Positions 27,454 through 36,568 of a stretch of 64,000 bases of DNA are shown here, one piece after another. The DNA is from Microcoleus sp. FACHB-831 (GTDB taxonomy: Bacteria; Cyanobacteriota; Cyanobacteriia; Cyanobacteriales; FACHB-T130): the NCBI RefSeq assembly GCF_014695585.1, contig NZ_JACJON010000036.1:1-64000 (forward strand). Reading direction: 5' to 3'. The notes below the pieces were generated by a model. That model was not told the origin of the DNA and did not search any database. It was given only the letters and a program-made list of their open reading frames with translations. Within the stretch, counting starts at the first letter, position 1. Every line of letters starts with the position of its first letter. The position numbers and the translations under genes are program-made.

Positions 27454-28422
27454 CTAATCTAGCGGTGGCAATTTTGTTGGCCCCCAGCTACCAGCCTCTT
27501 GTCTAATTTTATCGCGCAACCCACGACAATCTCTGTTTTTATTATCAATCCGCCTTTGATTCCTGCATCGCTCATAAAAAATTTGTGCGACCATGCTCTT
27601 AGGTAGTTGCTCTGGCTTTGCCAAAGCAGCATCGAAATCAGTGTTAGCGTTATTGTAAAGCGATGGATTTTTTTCCTTTTCCCCCTGTGCAACTAGGATT
27701 TGTGCTTTTAAGTAGCGTACTTCTGGATTAGTGGGTGTTTCTGCAAGGGTACGATTGACATAATCCATTGCCTTATCGAACTTTTTCAAATCCCGGTAGC
27801 CGATAGCCATACCGCGATTAGCCAAATACTTTGGTGCTGCACTTTTTTCTAATTGTTCAATCGCTTGAGATGGGTCGGAAAAGGGCAGATTGACCGCTAA
27901 CATTAAATCCATGTATCCTTTTAGCAAGTTTAACTCTGGATCGTCGGGGGCGAGCTTTTTGGCTTCATCCAAATACTGGAAAACTTGCTGTAATTTATTC
28001 ATAGCTCCCAACGCACCGTCTTTTTGAAAGCTATAGCTGCCCTGCAAAAAATGACCAACCGCTGTGTAAATATTACCGCGTAAGGGGTCAGTTCCACTAA
28101 GCTGTTGGGCGCTAGATAGCGTCTTGTCGGCATATGTTTTCAGGGAACTCATATCATTTTCTGTGAATGCTAAAGATGCCCGCATGGCATGAGCTAGGGG
28201 GTCATTAGCTTGAGCGGATTCGCCTTGTTGGAGGTAACGCTTGGCCTCTGGATAATTTCCCTGTTCAAAGATAGCCTTGAAAGCAGCTTCTGTGTTGTTG
28301 TCAATGTTCCGGGGGCTGCTGGCTCGAAAGGGGTCTTTTGCTAGAATTAGGTTAGGCCAAAGGCTGATTGTGACAGTAATAGCACTGGCTATAACAGCAG
28401 ATATTCGCGCACGACTCATCAT
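27454..28422 (-). CDS. exported TPR-repeat protein (Sll0314-like)
   Basis: From ATG 28422, preceded by GAGG 6 nt upstream on the minus strand, the protein has 322 residues. It begins with a signal peptide (MMSRARISAVIASAITVTIS, cleavage after ILA before KDPF). Longer frames from 28536 add an unlikely leader. The mature part is a chain of TPR-like helical pairs, with clear ones near GNYPEAKRYLQQGESAQANDP and KKFDKAMDYVNRTLAETPTNP. It ends in a Cys-containing basic region (RCRNQRRIDNKNRDCRGL). Likely a periplasmic or lumenal scaffold; the family is cyanobacterial and of unknown role. Confidence 0.75.
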   Translation of the reverse strand: MMSRARISAVIASAITVTISLWPNLILAKDPFRASSPRNIDNNTEAAFKAIFEQGNYPEAKRYLQQGESAQANDPLAHAMRASLAFTENDMSSLKTYADKTLSSAQQLSGTDPLRGNIYTAVGHFLQGSYSFQKDGALGAMNKLQQVFQYLDEAKKLAPDDPELNLLKGYMDLMLAVNLPFSDPSQAIEQLEKSAAPKYLANRGMAIGYRDLKKFDKAMDYVNRTLAETPTNPEVRYLKAQILVAQGEKEKNPSLYNNANTDFDAALAKPEQLPKSMVAQIFYERCRNQRRIDNKNRDCRGLRDKIRQEAGSWGPTKLPPLD

Positions 28423-28710
28423 TTCGATCCTCAACAAAGCAGTAGGTTTGATTAAAGTTTGACGTAACTGCTGATTTCCAAGTTCCGGAATTATTTTCTG
28501 GCGAACAATGCTAAATTTAGCAAAATTGATGCACAATAATTATTTTTACCTGTTGCACCATCAAAGTTGCAGACTTAATTTAGCGATCGCTAAAATTTAG
28601 TGTATGTCAATAATCTATTTTCGGGCGAGGCGGCGTATAGCTTTATGATATTATTCATAGAGGCTTTAGGTGATTGATACAATAAATATCTATTAGAAAT
28701 TGAAAAATTA

Positions 28711-29385
28711 ATGCTCTATCTCAAAAACCTGACCTACCATCCCCCTGCAACCCCAACCGCTATCTTAAAATCGATTAACTTGGAACTAGCACCCCAGCAG
28801 TTAGGGTTGGTGATTGGGCCAAGTGGTTCAGGCAAAAGTACCTTATTGGAAATTTTGGCAGGTCTTGCTGAAAAAACTGCCGGAAACCTTCTCTGGCGAG
28901 ACCAGGAACTCACGCCGGAACACCTGCAACAGCTAGCAGGATTAGTCTTTCAGTTTCCAGAGCGGCATTTCTGTGGTGGTACGATTTTGGAAGAACTGCG
29001 ATTGGGGCATCCAGAGTTAGGCTCCGGGCGCGTCAAAGAAGCCCTCACAGAAGTCGCACTAGACCATATACCCCTGCAAACCTCGCCCCAATCGATGAGT
29101 GGAGGTCAGCAACGCCGTCTAGCTTTGGCAGTACAATTGATTCGTCAACCGCATTTGCTGTTGTTGGATGAACCGACAGCTGGGCTGGATTGGTCGATGC
29201 GGCGCCAACTGGTAAATTTATTGGCGAAACTGAAAAATCATTGGACGCTGTTGATTGTAACGCACGATGCTGGGGAGTTATTGAGCATTGCGGATAGATG
29301 TTGGACTCTCGATCGCGGTGAACTACAATCGGTTGAGCCAGCAACACTAAAAGCAAAAGCAGAACAGCCGCAATCTGTCGCTTAA
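28711..29385 (+). CDS. ABC transporter ATPase, ECF-transporter-like
   Basis: 224 residues with a full ATPase motif set: Walker A GPSGSGKST (36-44), Q-loop FQFPERHF (80-87), signature SGGQQ (130-134), Walker B LLLLDEP (149-155) and switch His in VTHDAGE. The FQFPE Q-loop is typical of energy-coupling-factor (EcfA, CbiO, BioM) ATPases that drive vitamin or metal uptake. There is no permease, S component or second ATPase beside it; rsmG follows 64 bp downstream. It must pair with subunits encoded elsewhere, or serve another process. Start is ATG 28711. Confidence 0.8.
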   Translation: MLYLKNLTYHPPATPTAILKSINLELAPQQLGLVIGPSGSGKSTLLEILAGLAEKTAGNLLWRDQELTPEHLQQLAGLVFQFPERHFCGGTILEELRLGHPELGSGRVKEALTEVALDHIPLQTSPQSMSGGQQRRLALAVQLIRQPHLLLLDEPTAGLDWSMRRQLVNLLAKLKNHWTLLIVTHDAGELLSIADRCWTLDRGELQSVEPATLKAKAEQPQSVA

Positions 29386-29449
29386 AGCTGTTAGTTGATT
29401 AAGGTGGGCACAGCCAAGCTACCAGGAAAAATGTAGGTTAGGGATAGGA

Positions 29450-30190
29450 ATGGGTGATATCGAGACGCCGATGCTGCCCCTCATGGAGGAGATATGGCAG
29501 CAAACAGTAGGCTGGCAACCAAATGCTGAACAGCAACGCCAATTTCAGCAGCTGTATGAATTAATTTTGCAAGGCAATCGCAGCCTGAATTTAACTCGCA
29601 TTACGGAAGCAACGGAGTTTTGGGAAAAACACTTGTGGGATTCTCTGCGAGCGATCGCGCCAATATTACAAACGGCTGGCGAGGATAAGCAAGTTATTGA
29701 TATTGGGACTGGTGCGGGATTTCCAGGAATTCCGTTTGCGATCGCTCTCCCCAACTATACTGTTACCTTACTCGACGCAACTCGCAAGAAAATCGCTTTT
29801 CTCGAAACTTTAATATCCCAGTTGGGTATACAAAACGCCACCACACTAATCGGCAGAGCCGAAGAAATTGGGCGACAATCCCACAAACGCGCAACCTACG
29901 ATATCGCCTTAATCAGAGCAGTAGGCACAGCATCAGTTTGTGCAGAATATGCCCTCCCATTAGTCAAAGTTGGTGGATTAGCAATCCTCTATCGAGGTCA
30001 GTGGACAGATGAGGAAAATGCAGCCGTTCAACCAGCTCTTAAACAGCTAGGCTGCGCTATTGAATCAGTCCAAGCTTTCAGTACACCTTTGAGTCAAAGC
30101 GTGCGTCACTGCCTTTACTTGCGGAAAATCGCACCCACACCAGCTCAATTCCCCCGTACTGTTGGCGTGCCTGCCCAAAAGCCACTTTAG
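29450..30190 (+). CDS. rsmG: 16S rRNA (guanine-527-N7)-methyltransferase RsmG
   Basis: 246 residues, the size of GidB/RsmG. SAM motif I VIDIGTGAGFPGIPFAIA (about 79-96) is followed by acidic LLDATRKKIAFLE and the family segment YDIALIRAVG with conserved Arg. The N-terminal helical region with SLNLTRITEATEFWEKHLWDS is diagnostic. It methylates G527 of 16S rRNA using SAM. It follows the ECF-like ATPase on the same strand (64-bp gap) and ends 4 bp from the convergent glycosyltransferase gene. Confidence 0.93.
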   Translation: MGDIETPMLPLMEEIWQQTVGWQPNAEQQRQFQQLYELILQGNRSLNLTRITEATEFWEKHLWDSLRAIAPILQTAGEDKQVIDIGTGAGFPGIPFAIALPNYTVTLLDATRKKIAFLETLISQLGIQNATTLIGRAEEIGRQSHKRATYDIALIRAVGTASVCAEYALPLVKVGGLAILYRGQWTDEENAAVQPALKQLGCAIESVQAFSTPLSQSVRHCLYLRKIAPTPAQFPRTVGVPAQKPL

Positions 30191-30193
30191 CAA

Positions 30194-32014
30194 CTAATTA
30201 CTTCTAAAAAAGTAGGCATAGTAATCGGTATTGCCTATTTTTTTCCAATCATTGCTAGGTGTAAACTTCTCAATATTTCTTCCGATCTTGTTTACAATAA
30301 CCCTTGCTCCTGTCCCCTCTACAGCTTTGAGGACATCAGACTTAACAGCATCATCGGCTGCCCAGAAGTTTATTGCATTAGGTATTTCAGCGACTACCTT
30401 CACTCGTGCTAATCTAGCCCAAAAATACTGTTTCTGTCCCAGGATGGCAACCTTATCTTCAGGCTGAATTCCCGACTGATTTATATATTGAGCAACTTGC
30501 CAATTTATATGTTCGGGACGGCTCACTATCTTTCCCACATCTTGTGCGCCATAGAAAGCAAGTTGACCGCCAATCAGTATCAAAGTAGCAATAGTCAGGC
30601 TTGCTATCAATTTTTTTGACTTTTGTGAATCAGGGAAATGCACGCTGGAAAATACTCCTACAAACAGAAGTACCGCAAAGGGAGCAATGTACCTTGTACT
30701 TGGCTGCAACTCAAAACCCATACTTGGTATGTGGGTGACTAGCATGACCATTACTAATCCTGCTAAAGCTGGAATTAGCAGTCGCCAACCTGTTATTAAA
30801 TCCTTGATTGAAGGTGAAACTGTTCCACCCAGACAAATAACTATTAGGTATCCAAAAAGTAAGCAGCCCAAAAACTTTTCTGTATAAAAAATCAAGTTTT
30901 TTGCTACTAGCCTTATCAGCCTTATTAAACTAAATTTACTTTTAAGCCCTTCATTCCAGTAGGTTGGATCGTACCAAACAGGGTATGTGCCGCCTATAGG
31001 AGTAGCAAATTCAAAAGCTCTAATTGGAAGACTATCAAAAAGTTGCCTGCTGGGATCGTAACCAAAAGAATTGGTACTGCTTCCAGTAGTTTTAACATCC
31101 TTGATCGAGACGTTATCAAAAATTTTCCTGGTAGGATGTTTGGGCGTACCGCTATTAGGTTCTTCACCTTGCCAGTGATGATCGCGTGCTATCGGATTGA
31201 CATACCAGGCATAACTCAACCTTCCCGAATCACCAATTGTTAGGCGACCTTTAGCTGTCGAAATGGCTGTAATAAAAGGAGCTACTATAACTGTAAAAAT
31301 TGCCAGTGCAACTAATACTTTCGGTAAGGTGCGGCGGATATTACCGACTGAGAACAGCGCCACTACTAAAAAGACCAAAGCTAGCGGGAACATCACTGAC
31401 TTGGAAAGATAACCAAATCCTAGAACTATTCCCAAAATTATGAAGTTCAACCAACTGGCTTGCTGGGTGAATACCCGCAATACTATCCCAGCAGCTAAGT
31501 AAAAAAATCCAGAAGTAGACATATCTGGAGTGTCGCAAGCGATACCCAGCCATTTCAGAGACGACCAAAGAAATAAGGTGTAACCCAAACATAACCATGC
31601 CCATCTGGGTACGATCAAATACTTACTGGAATTATCGTTTTTTAGTTTTTGTTCGTAATAATATATAAATTCACGCAGGAAAAACTCGAAGCATAATAAA
31701 CTGAATAAATACATTAAAAAGTTAACAAATTTCATTGCGGCAAACTCCCAATAAGGAGAAGGTTTGAAAACCGCAAACACCGCAGCCAGCAGCCAGGAAT
31801 ATACAGGACTCCAATTTGCATTAATAGCTGCGTTCCAGTCACCGCGCAAGTAGGCGGTGCTTATATCTAAGTAAGAAAGAGCGTCTTCGGTTGATAGGCT
31901 GTAAGGATTAGCCAAACCTTGAAGTAAACCTAGCAGTATAGCTACGACCCAAAATATAGCCCTGATTGAATATTTTCTTCCCTGAAGTTGAAGTAGAGTA
32001 GCTTGCTGCACCAT
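30194..32014 (-). CDS. predicted GT-C membrane glycosyltransferase, array copy 1
   Basis: 606 residues with ten or more membrane helices. The first outer loop has the acidic pair E43-D44 in LSTEDALSYLDI, which in GT-C folds marks the donor or metal-binding site. A large soluble segment contains HHWQGEEPNSGTPKHPTRK and TYPVWYDPTYW, shared almost unchanged with copies 2 and 3. The C-terminal periplasmic part ends DWKKIGNTDYYAYFF. This copy has about 27 extra residues (KDVKTTGSSTNSFGYDPSRQ region) before AFEFATP compared with copy 2. Likely sugar transfer to a lipid or surface polymer; donor unknown. An aldo/keto reductase remnant lies just upstream. No HIP1 site occurs inside. Confidence 0.72.
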   Translation of the reverse strand: MVQQATLLQLQGRKYSIRAIFWVVAILLGLLQGLANPYSLSTEDALSYLDISTAYLRGDWNAAINANWSPVYSWLLAAVFAVFKPSPYWEFAAMKFVNFLMYLFSLLCFEFFLREFIYYYEQKLKNDNSSKYLIVPRWAWLCLGYTLFLWSSLKWLGIACDTPDMSTSGFFYLAAGIVLRVFTQQASWLNFIILGIVLGFGYLSKSVMFPLALVFLVVALFSVGNIRRTLPKVLVALAIFTVIVAPFITAISTAKGRLTIGDSGRLSYAWYVNPIARDHHWQGEEPNSGTPKHPTRKIFDNVSIKDVKTTGSSTNSFGYDPSRQLFDSLPIRAFEFATPIGGTYPVWYDPTYWNEGLKSKFSLIRLIRLVAKNLIFYTEKFLGCLLFGYLIVICLGGTVSPSIKDLITGWRLLIPALAGLVMVMLVTHIPSMGFELQPSTRYIAPFAVLLFVGVFSSVHFPDSQKSKKLIASLTIATLILIGGQLAFYGAQDVGKIVSRPEHINWQVAQYINQSGIQPEDKVAILGQKQYFWARLARVKVVAEIPNAINFWAADDAVKSDVLKAVEGTGARVIVNKIGRNIEKFTPSNDWKKIGNTDYYAYFFRSN

Positions 32015-32165
32015 ATTAATTTAGGGAGTGGTAGGACTTTGTATTAATCCTTGAGTTCATTAGGTTTGAGCTTATTTTCTCAAATTAATCTTCAATTAAG
32101 AAGCGTTTTTGTAAAATATTAACCTTGGGCGCATCCCTCCCAAGGTATAACACATAAGGTTAAGG

Positions 32166-32411
32166 CTAAGGAAGAGAGTTGACAACTTTTTGGGCAATAG
32201 GTGATGGGCTTGCGGCTTTTAAGGATGGAATTTCGTTGACGCAAGGGTGGGGATGAGGCATTAGGCCAAGTGTAGCCCAGATGGGCAAGTGACCGTCCAG
32301 TATAAACAGGTAATATAGCATTTTGGCTAAGCGGATGGTATCGTGCAATGCGATCGCTACATTTTCCAGCGATGAATAATCCCCATATTCCATAAATGCT
32401 TCGCTTGACAC
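32166..32411 (-). pseudogene. aldo/keto reductase remnant (C-terminal fragment)
   Basis: An 81-codon open frame whose product aligns with the C-terminus of the intact aldo/keto reductase at 36.6-37.8 kb. Compare LENVAIALHDTIRLAKMLYY with LRNLAIAYDMIDYAKMRYN; both continue to a GH-P block (DGHLPIWA, NAGHWFPG), then a Pro/His-containing region and IPSL against IPAL. The catalytic barrel is entirely absent: only 40 bp separate the fragment from array copy 2. It is therefore a decayed duplicate, indicating that the reductase-plus-transferase unit was copied. Expression as a small protein cannot be excluded. Confidence 0.6.
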
Positions 32412-32451
32412 AATTTACCTGTAAGCCTAACCAGGGAATTTCTACAGGAGG

Positions 32452-34206
32452 TTATTTCTGAAAAAAATAAGCATAGTAATTCGTATTGCCTATTTTTTTC
32501 CAATCATTACTAGGTACTACAAAATTAGCTGCATCTTTCCTAAGCTGATGTAAAATAGCCTTTGCTCCTGTCCTGTCTATAGCTTTGAGAACATCAGACT
32601 TAACAACATCATCTGCTCTCCAGAAATTTGTGGAATTGGGAATTTCAGAAACTACCTTTACTCGTGCTAATCTAGCCCACAAATAGTCTTTGTCTCCAAG
32701 CAGCGCAACCTTATCTCCAGGTTGAATCCCCCATTTGTTAATATATTCAGCAACCTGCCAACTTATATGGTCGGGACGGCTCAATATTTTGCCCATGTCT
32801 TTTGCACCATAGTAAGCAAGCTGGCTGACAATTATTAGCCAAGTTGCGAGGGTAAAACCTATTATTAATCTTTTCGACTCTTGGCTATTAGGAAGACGCA
32901 CGCTTGTAAACACCCCCACGAACAAAGCTACAGCAAATGAAGCAATGTACCTTGTACTTGGCTGCAACTCAGAAGATATAATTGACATATTAGTTACAGC
33001 CATTAAGATACCTAACCCTGCTAAAGCTGGAATTAATATTATCCAATTTTGCATTAAATCTTTAATCGACAGCCAAAACCTACCGCCGACGCAAATAAGT
33101 ATTAGATAACCAAAAATCAATCCTTCTAAAAATTCATTTTTGTAAAAAATAGCATTAGCAACTATTACTTTTATCTGCTTTATAAAATTAAATTTAGGTT
33201 TAAGTCCTTCATTCCAGTAGGTTGGATCGTACCAAACAGGATATGTACCGCCTATAGGGGTTGCAAATTCAAAAGCCGTAACTGAGAGATTATCAAAAAT
33301 TTTCCTAGTAGGGTGTTTGGGCGTACCGCTATTAGGTTCCTCACCTTGCCAGTGATGATCGTGTACTACCGGATTGATATACCAGGCATAACTTAGCCTT
33401 CCTGAATCGCCAATTGTTAGGCGACCTTTAGCCGTCGAAATTGCTGTAATGAAAGGAGCTACTATAACTGTAAAAATTGCCATTCCAACTAATACTTTCG
33501 GTAAGGCGCGGCGGATATTACCGGCTGAGAACAGCGCTACTGCTAAGAATACAAAAGCTAATAGGAACATTACTGACTTAGACAGATAACCAAGCCCTAG
33601 AACTATTCCCAACGTTATAAAGTTTAACCAACTTGGAGATTTTGTGTGTACGCGCAGCACTATTCCTAACGCTAAGTAAAAAAGTGCAGCAGTAAACATA
33701 TCTGGAGTGTCACAAGAGATACCCAGCAATTTTAGAGAAGACCAAAGAAAAAGAGTGTAACCAGCTATTAAAAATGCCCAGTTGGGTATAGTTAAATAAT
33801 TGCTATTGTTAGGGTTTAATAGCTTTTCTTGGTAATAATATCTAACTTCGCTTAGTAAAAAATCGAAACAACCAAAAGCGAATATATATATTAAAAAATT
33901 TACAATTTTGACAACTGAAAACTCCCAGTACGGAGAAGGTTTAAGGATAGATATAAATAGCGATAACAACCAGGGATAAAAAGGACTCCAATTTGCATTA
34001 ACAGCCCCGCTCCAATCACCACGTAAGTAAGCATCGCTAATATCTAAGTAAGAAACACTGTCTTCTGTAGAAAGTGTGTAACGATTAGCCCAACCCTGAA
34101 TAACGCCTAAGACTATTGCTATTATTAAAAATATAGCTTTTATTGAATATTTGTTTGTTTTAACGGACGAGGTTATTTCTTGAACTGGGTTAGCTAAGTT
34201 TACCAT
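32452..34206 (-). CDS. predicted GT-C membrane glycosyltransferase, array copy 2
   Basis: 584 residues, the closest paralogue of copy 1. The acidic pair is E48-D49 in LSTEDSVSYLDI. The central block around VIVAPFITAISTAKGRLTI and HHWQGEEPNSG is essentially identical to copy 1 in protein and very close in DNA (compare 31130-31290 with 33300-33460), while the ends have diverged. That pattern suggests gene conversion or purifying selection on the central loop. It lacks the 27-residue insertion of copy 1. No HIP1 site. The AT-rich 418-bp gap upstream holds no gene. Function is inferred from the fold only. Confidence 0.72.
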   Translation of the reverse strand: MVNLANPVQEITSSVKTNKYSIKAIFLIIAIVLGVIQGWANRYTLSTEDSVSYLDISDAYLRGDWSGAVNANWSPFYPWLLSLFISILKPSPYWEFSVVKIVNFLIYIFAFGCFDFLLSEVRYYYQEKLLNPNNSNYLTIPNWAFLIAGYTLFLWSSLKLLGISCDTPDMFTAALFYLALGIVLRVHTKSPSWLNFITLGIVLGLGYLSKSVMFLLAFVFLAVALFSAGNIRRALPKVLVGMAIFTVIVAPFITAISTAKGRLTIGDSGRLSYAWYINPVVHDHHWQGEEPNSGTPKHPTRKIFDNLSVTAFEFATPIGGTYPVWYDPTYWNEGLKPKFNFIKQIKVIVANAIFYKNEFLEGLIFGYLILICVGGRFWLSIKDLMQNWIILIPALAGLGILMAVTNMSIISSELQPSTRYIASFAVALFVGVFTSVRLPNSQESKRLIIGFTLATWLIIVSQLAYYGAKDMGKILSRPDHISWQVAEYINKWGIQPGDKVALLGDKDYLWARLARVKVVSEIPNSTNFWRADDVVKSDVLKAIDRTGAKAILHQLRKDAANFVVPSNDWKKIGNTNYYAYFFQK

Positions 34207-34624
34207 ATTAGTTGATAATTTATATGAATTTATTGTTAAACTTTATTTTTGAATCATTTTTCTGGTTTAGCCTCTCTCTAAAGGTATAATTTGATAACTT
34301 TTAAGATAAAAATATAGCTGTCATAGCTCAGTAAATTTAGCGCCATTTATTTAAAGCTTGATTTGAGCTAGCTTTAGTGCTTATAATCTATAGCTTTACT
34401 TTAAAAGCATAAATATATAAGCAAGCAAAGCTCCTTGTTATGGAGAGACGAAACTATGAGCCAGTAATTCAAAATCTTATAAATTCCGCTTAAGTCCTAG
34501 TTAGCGATCGCTTCGCTAGTCATATCGATATAAAGATAAAGCCGCAAAATGTGATATCTTGCTGACAATGTAGTTATCCAAACTATGCCCAAAATCCACT
34601 TTAGCAACTTAAAATATATTATAT
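34207..34624. other. 418-bp AT-rich spacer between array copies 2 and 3
   Basis: Low-complexity AT-rich DNA with one HIP1 copy (near 34504). No coding remnant, RNA gene or clear hairpin was recognised. Confidence 0.6.
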
Positions 34625-36397
34625 TTACTCTTGTAGAAGATGGGCATAGTAGCCAGTATTGCTAATCTTTACCCAACCGTCTGTGGGTAGATAATCAGGA
34701 TTTTTTGACTTAGGCAAATGTAAGATAATTTTTGCTCCCGTCTTACTTATAGTTTTTAAAACTTCCGAACGCACAAAGTCGGGTTTGTCCCAGAAGCTAT
34801 TTCCATCAGGAATCTCAGCAACAATCTTCACTCTTGCTAGCCTAGCCCAAAAGACATGAGGATTTATGCCCTCGTACTCATCGGCAAAGACTGCTACTTT
34901 ATCTCCTGGCTGAATTCCTAAACTCTGCACAACAGAGGCAATTTGCCAATGTACGTGTTCTACTGGCTGACTTAGAGTTACCAAGTCTTGTGAAGCTTGT
35001 ACAGAAAGATTACAACCAACGATCGTAGCAACAACAATAGTTATACCTGCTATCAACTTTTTCCACTTTAGGAAATCGGGAAGACGCAAGCTGGAAAATA
35101 CACCTGCAAACAATATGACGATGAATGGAGCAATGTATCTTGTACTGGGTTGCAACTTTAAATTTGCCCACTCTATGTCAGTTACTAACATATACATCCC
35201 TAATCCTGCTGCTGCTGAAAGGAGTAATATCCAGTTTTCTCTTAATGCTTTGACTGAAAGCAAAAACCGACCGCTAGTGCAAATAAGTACTAGATAAACA
35301 AAGAGTAACCAGCCAAGAAATAATTTGATGTAGTTAATAGCGTTTCTTTTTAAAAGTATTATCTGTTTTTTGAGGTTAAACTTTACTTTAAGTCCCTCAT
35401 ACCAGTAAGAGGGATCGTACCAAATGGGGTATGTACCGATTAGAGGAGTTGCAAATTCAAAAACTTGAGGGTCGTCAAAAATTTTCCTGGTTGGATGCTT
35501 CGGCGTACCGCTACCTGGTAGTTCGCCTTGCCAATGATGATCTGGTATGATGTATCCTCCGGGATTGACATAAAATACATAATTTAACTTGCCATTGTCG
35601 CCAAATGTGAAGCGACTTTTCGATATAGAAAGTGCGGCAATAAAAGGACTAACTATAATTGTGAATATTAGAAATGAAACTAATACTCGTGATAATGTTT
35701 GACGGCGATCGCTACCAGAAAAACTGGCAACTAATAAAAAAACTAAAGCTAGGGGAAACATAGCTGCCTTGGCTAGATAACCAAACCCAAGAACTACCCC
35801 CAAACTAATAAAATTAAACCAACTTGCCGCTCTTGTTTGTAAGCGCAACACTATCCAACAAGCTAAGTAAAATATTCCAGCAACACACATATCAGGAGCG
35901 TCGCTATAAATAGGTGTCCATTTAAGAGAAGACCAAAGAAATAGAGTGTACCCAGATATGAGCCACACCCATTCTGGTATCGTCAGATATTTATGGTTAG
36001 AGTCTTGAGATGTTTTTTGTGAGTAGTATAAGATTAATTCGCGAAGAAATAAGTCGAAGCAACCTATAGTAAACAGATATATCAGTATGTTTACAAGTTT
36101 AACGACGGGAAACTCCCAGTACGTTGAAGGTTTTAAAATAGATGTAGTTAAAGCCAGTAGCCAGGGATAGAGAGGACTCCAATATCCATTGATAGTATTG
36201 TTCCAGTCACCCCGTAAGTAGGCATCACCTATGTCTAAGTAAGAAATAACATCTTCCGAGGATAAAGTGTAACGATTTGCCCACCCCTGAATAGCAGCTA
36301 GCAGGAGAGCTACAATCCAAAATATAGCCCTGATTGAATATTTTCTTTTTTTAACTGGAAAAGTTAGTGTTTGAGCTGGATTAGCCTGATTCAGCAT
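34625..36397 (-). CDS. predicted GT-C membrane glycosyltransferase, array copy 3
   Basis: 590 residues, the most diverged of the three. Same start pattern as copy 2 (ANPAQ..., KYSIRAIFWIVA), acidic pair E48-D49 in LSSEDVISYLDI, and the shared HHWQGELPGSGTPKHPTRK and TYPIWYDPSYW blocks. Differences are an insertion in the loop before HHW (NPGGYIIPDHHW) and a longer EYEGINPHVFWARLARVK region near the C-terminus. One HIP1 copy (near 35704) is the only one in the three genes. It starts 172 bp downstream of the aldo/keto reductase gene, so this pair may be the ancestral unit. Confidence 0.72.
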   Translation of the reverse strand: MLNQANPAQTLTFPVKKRKYSIRAIFWIVALLLAAIQGWANRYTLSSEDVISYLDIGDAYLRGDWNNTINGYWSPLYPWLLALTTSILKPSTYWEFPVVKLVNILIYLFTIGCFDLFLRELILYYSQKTSQDSNHKYLTIPEWVWLISGYTLFLWSSLKWTPIYSDAPDMCVAGIFYLACWIVLRLQTRAASWFNFISLGVVLGFGYLAKAAMFPLALVFLLVASFSGSDRRQTLSRVLVSFLIFTIIVSPFIAALSISKSRFTFGDNGKLNYVFYVNPGGYIIPDHHWQGELPGSGTPKHPTRKIFDDPQVFEFATPLIGTYPIWYDPSYWYEGLKVKFNLKKQIILLKRNAINYIKLFLGWLLFVYLVLICTSGRFLLSVKALRENWILLLSAAAGLGMYMLVTDIEWANLKLQPSTRYIAPFIVILFAGVFSSLRLPDFLKWKKLIAGITIVVATIVGCNLSVQASQDLVTLSQPVEHVHWQIASVVQSLGIQPGDKVAVFADEYEGINPHVFWARLARVKIVAEIPDGNSFWDKPDFVRSEVLKTISKTGAKIILHLPKSKNPDYLPTDGWVKISNTGYYAHLLQE

Positions 36398-36568
36398 ATT
36401 ATAATTAAAGCTATGCCTTTAGTTAACTCATCTCGTAATTTTTTAAGGCTTTAGCATTATTAACCTCTCTCTAAAGACCTAAAACTACAGCTCTAGGGCA
36501 GATATTGTTGACCCAAGAGCAGTTAGTTTTAGTGTATTAATTCAAAAAATTTTCAGCTAGCCTTTGGC

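Noticed and set aside
28579-28594. 16-nt palindrome TTTAGCGATCGCTAAA upstream of the ECF-like ATPase
   Set aside because: It is a HIP1 copy with a symmetric flank; not treated as an operator without conservation data.
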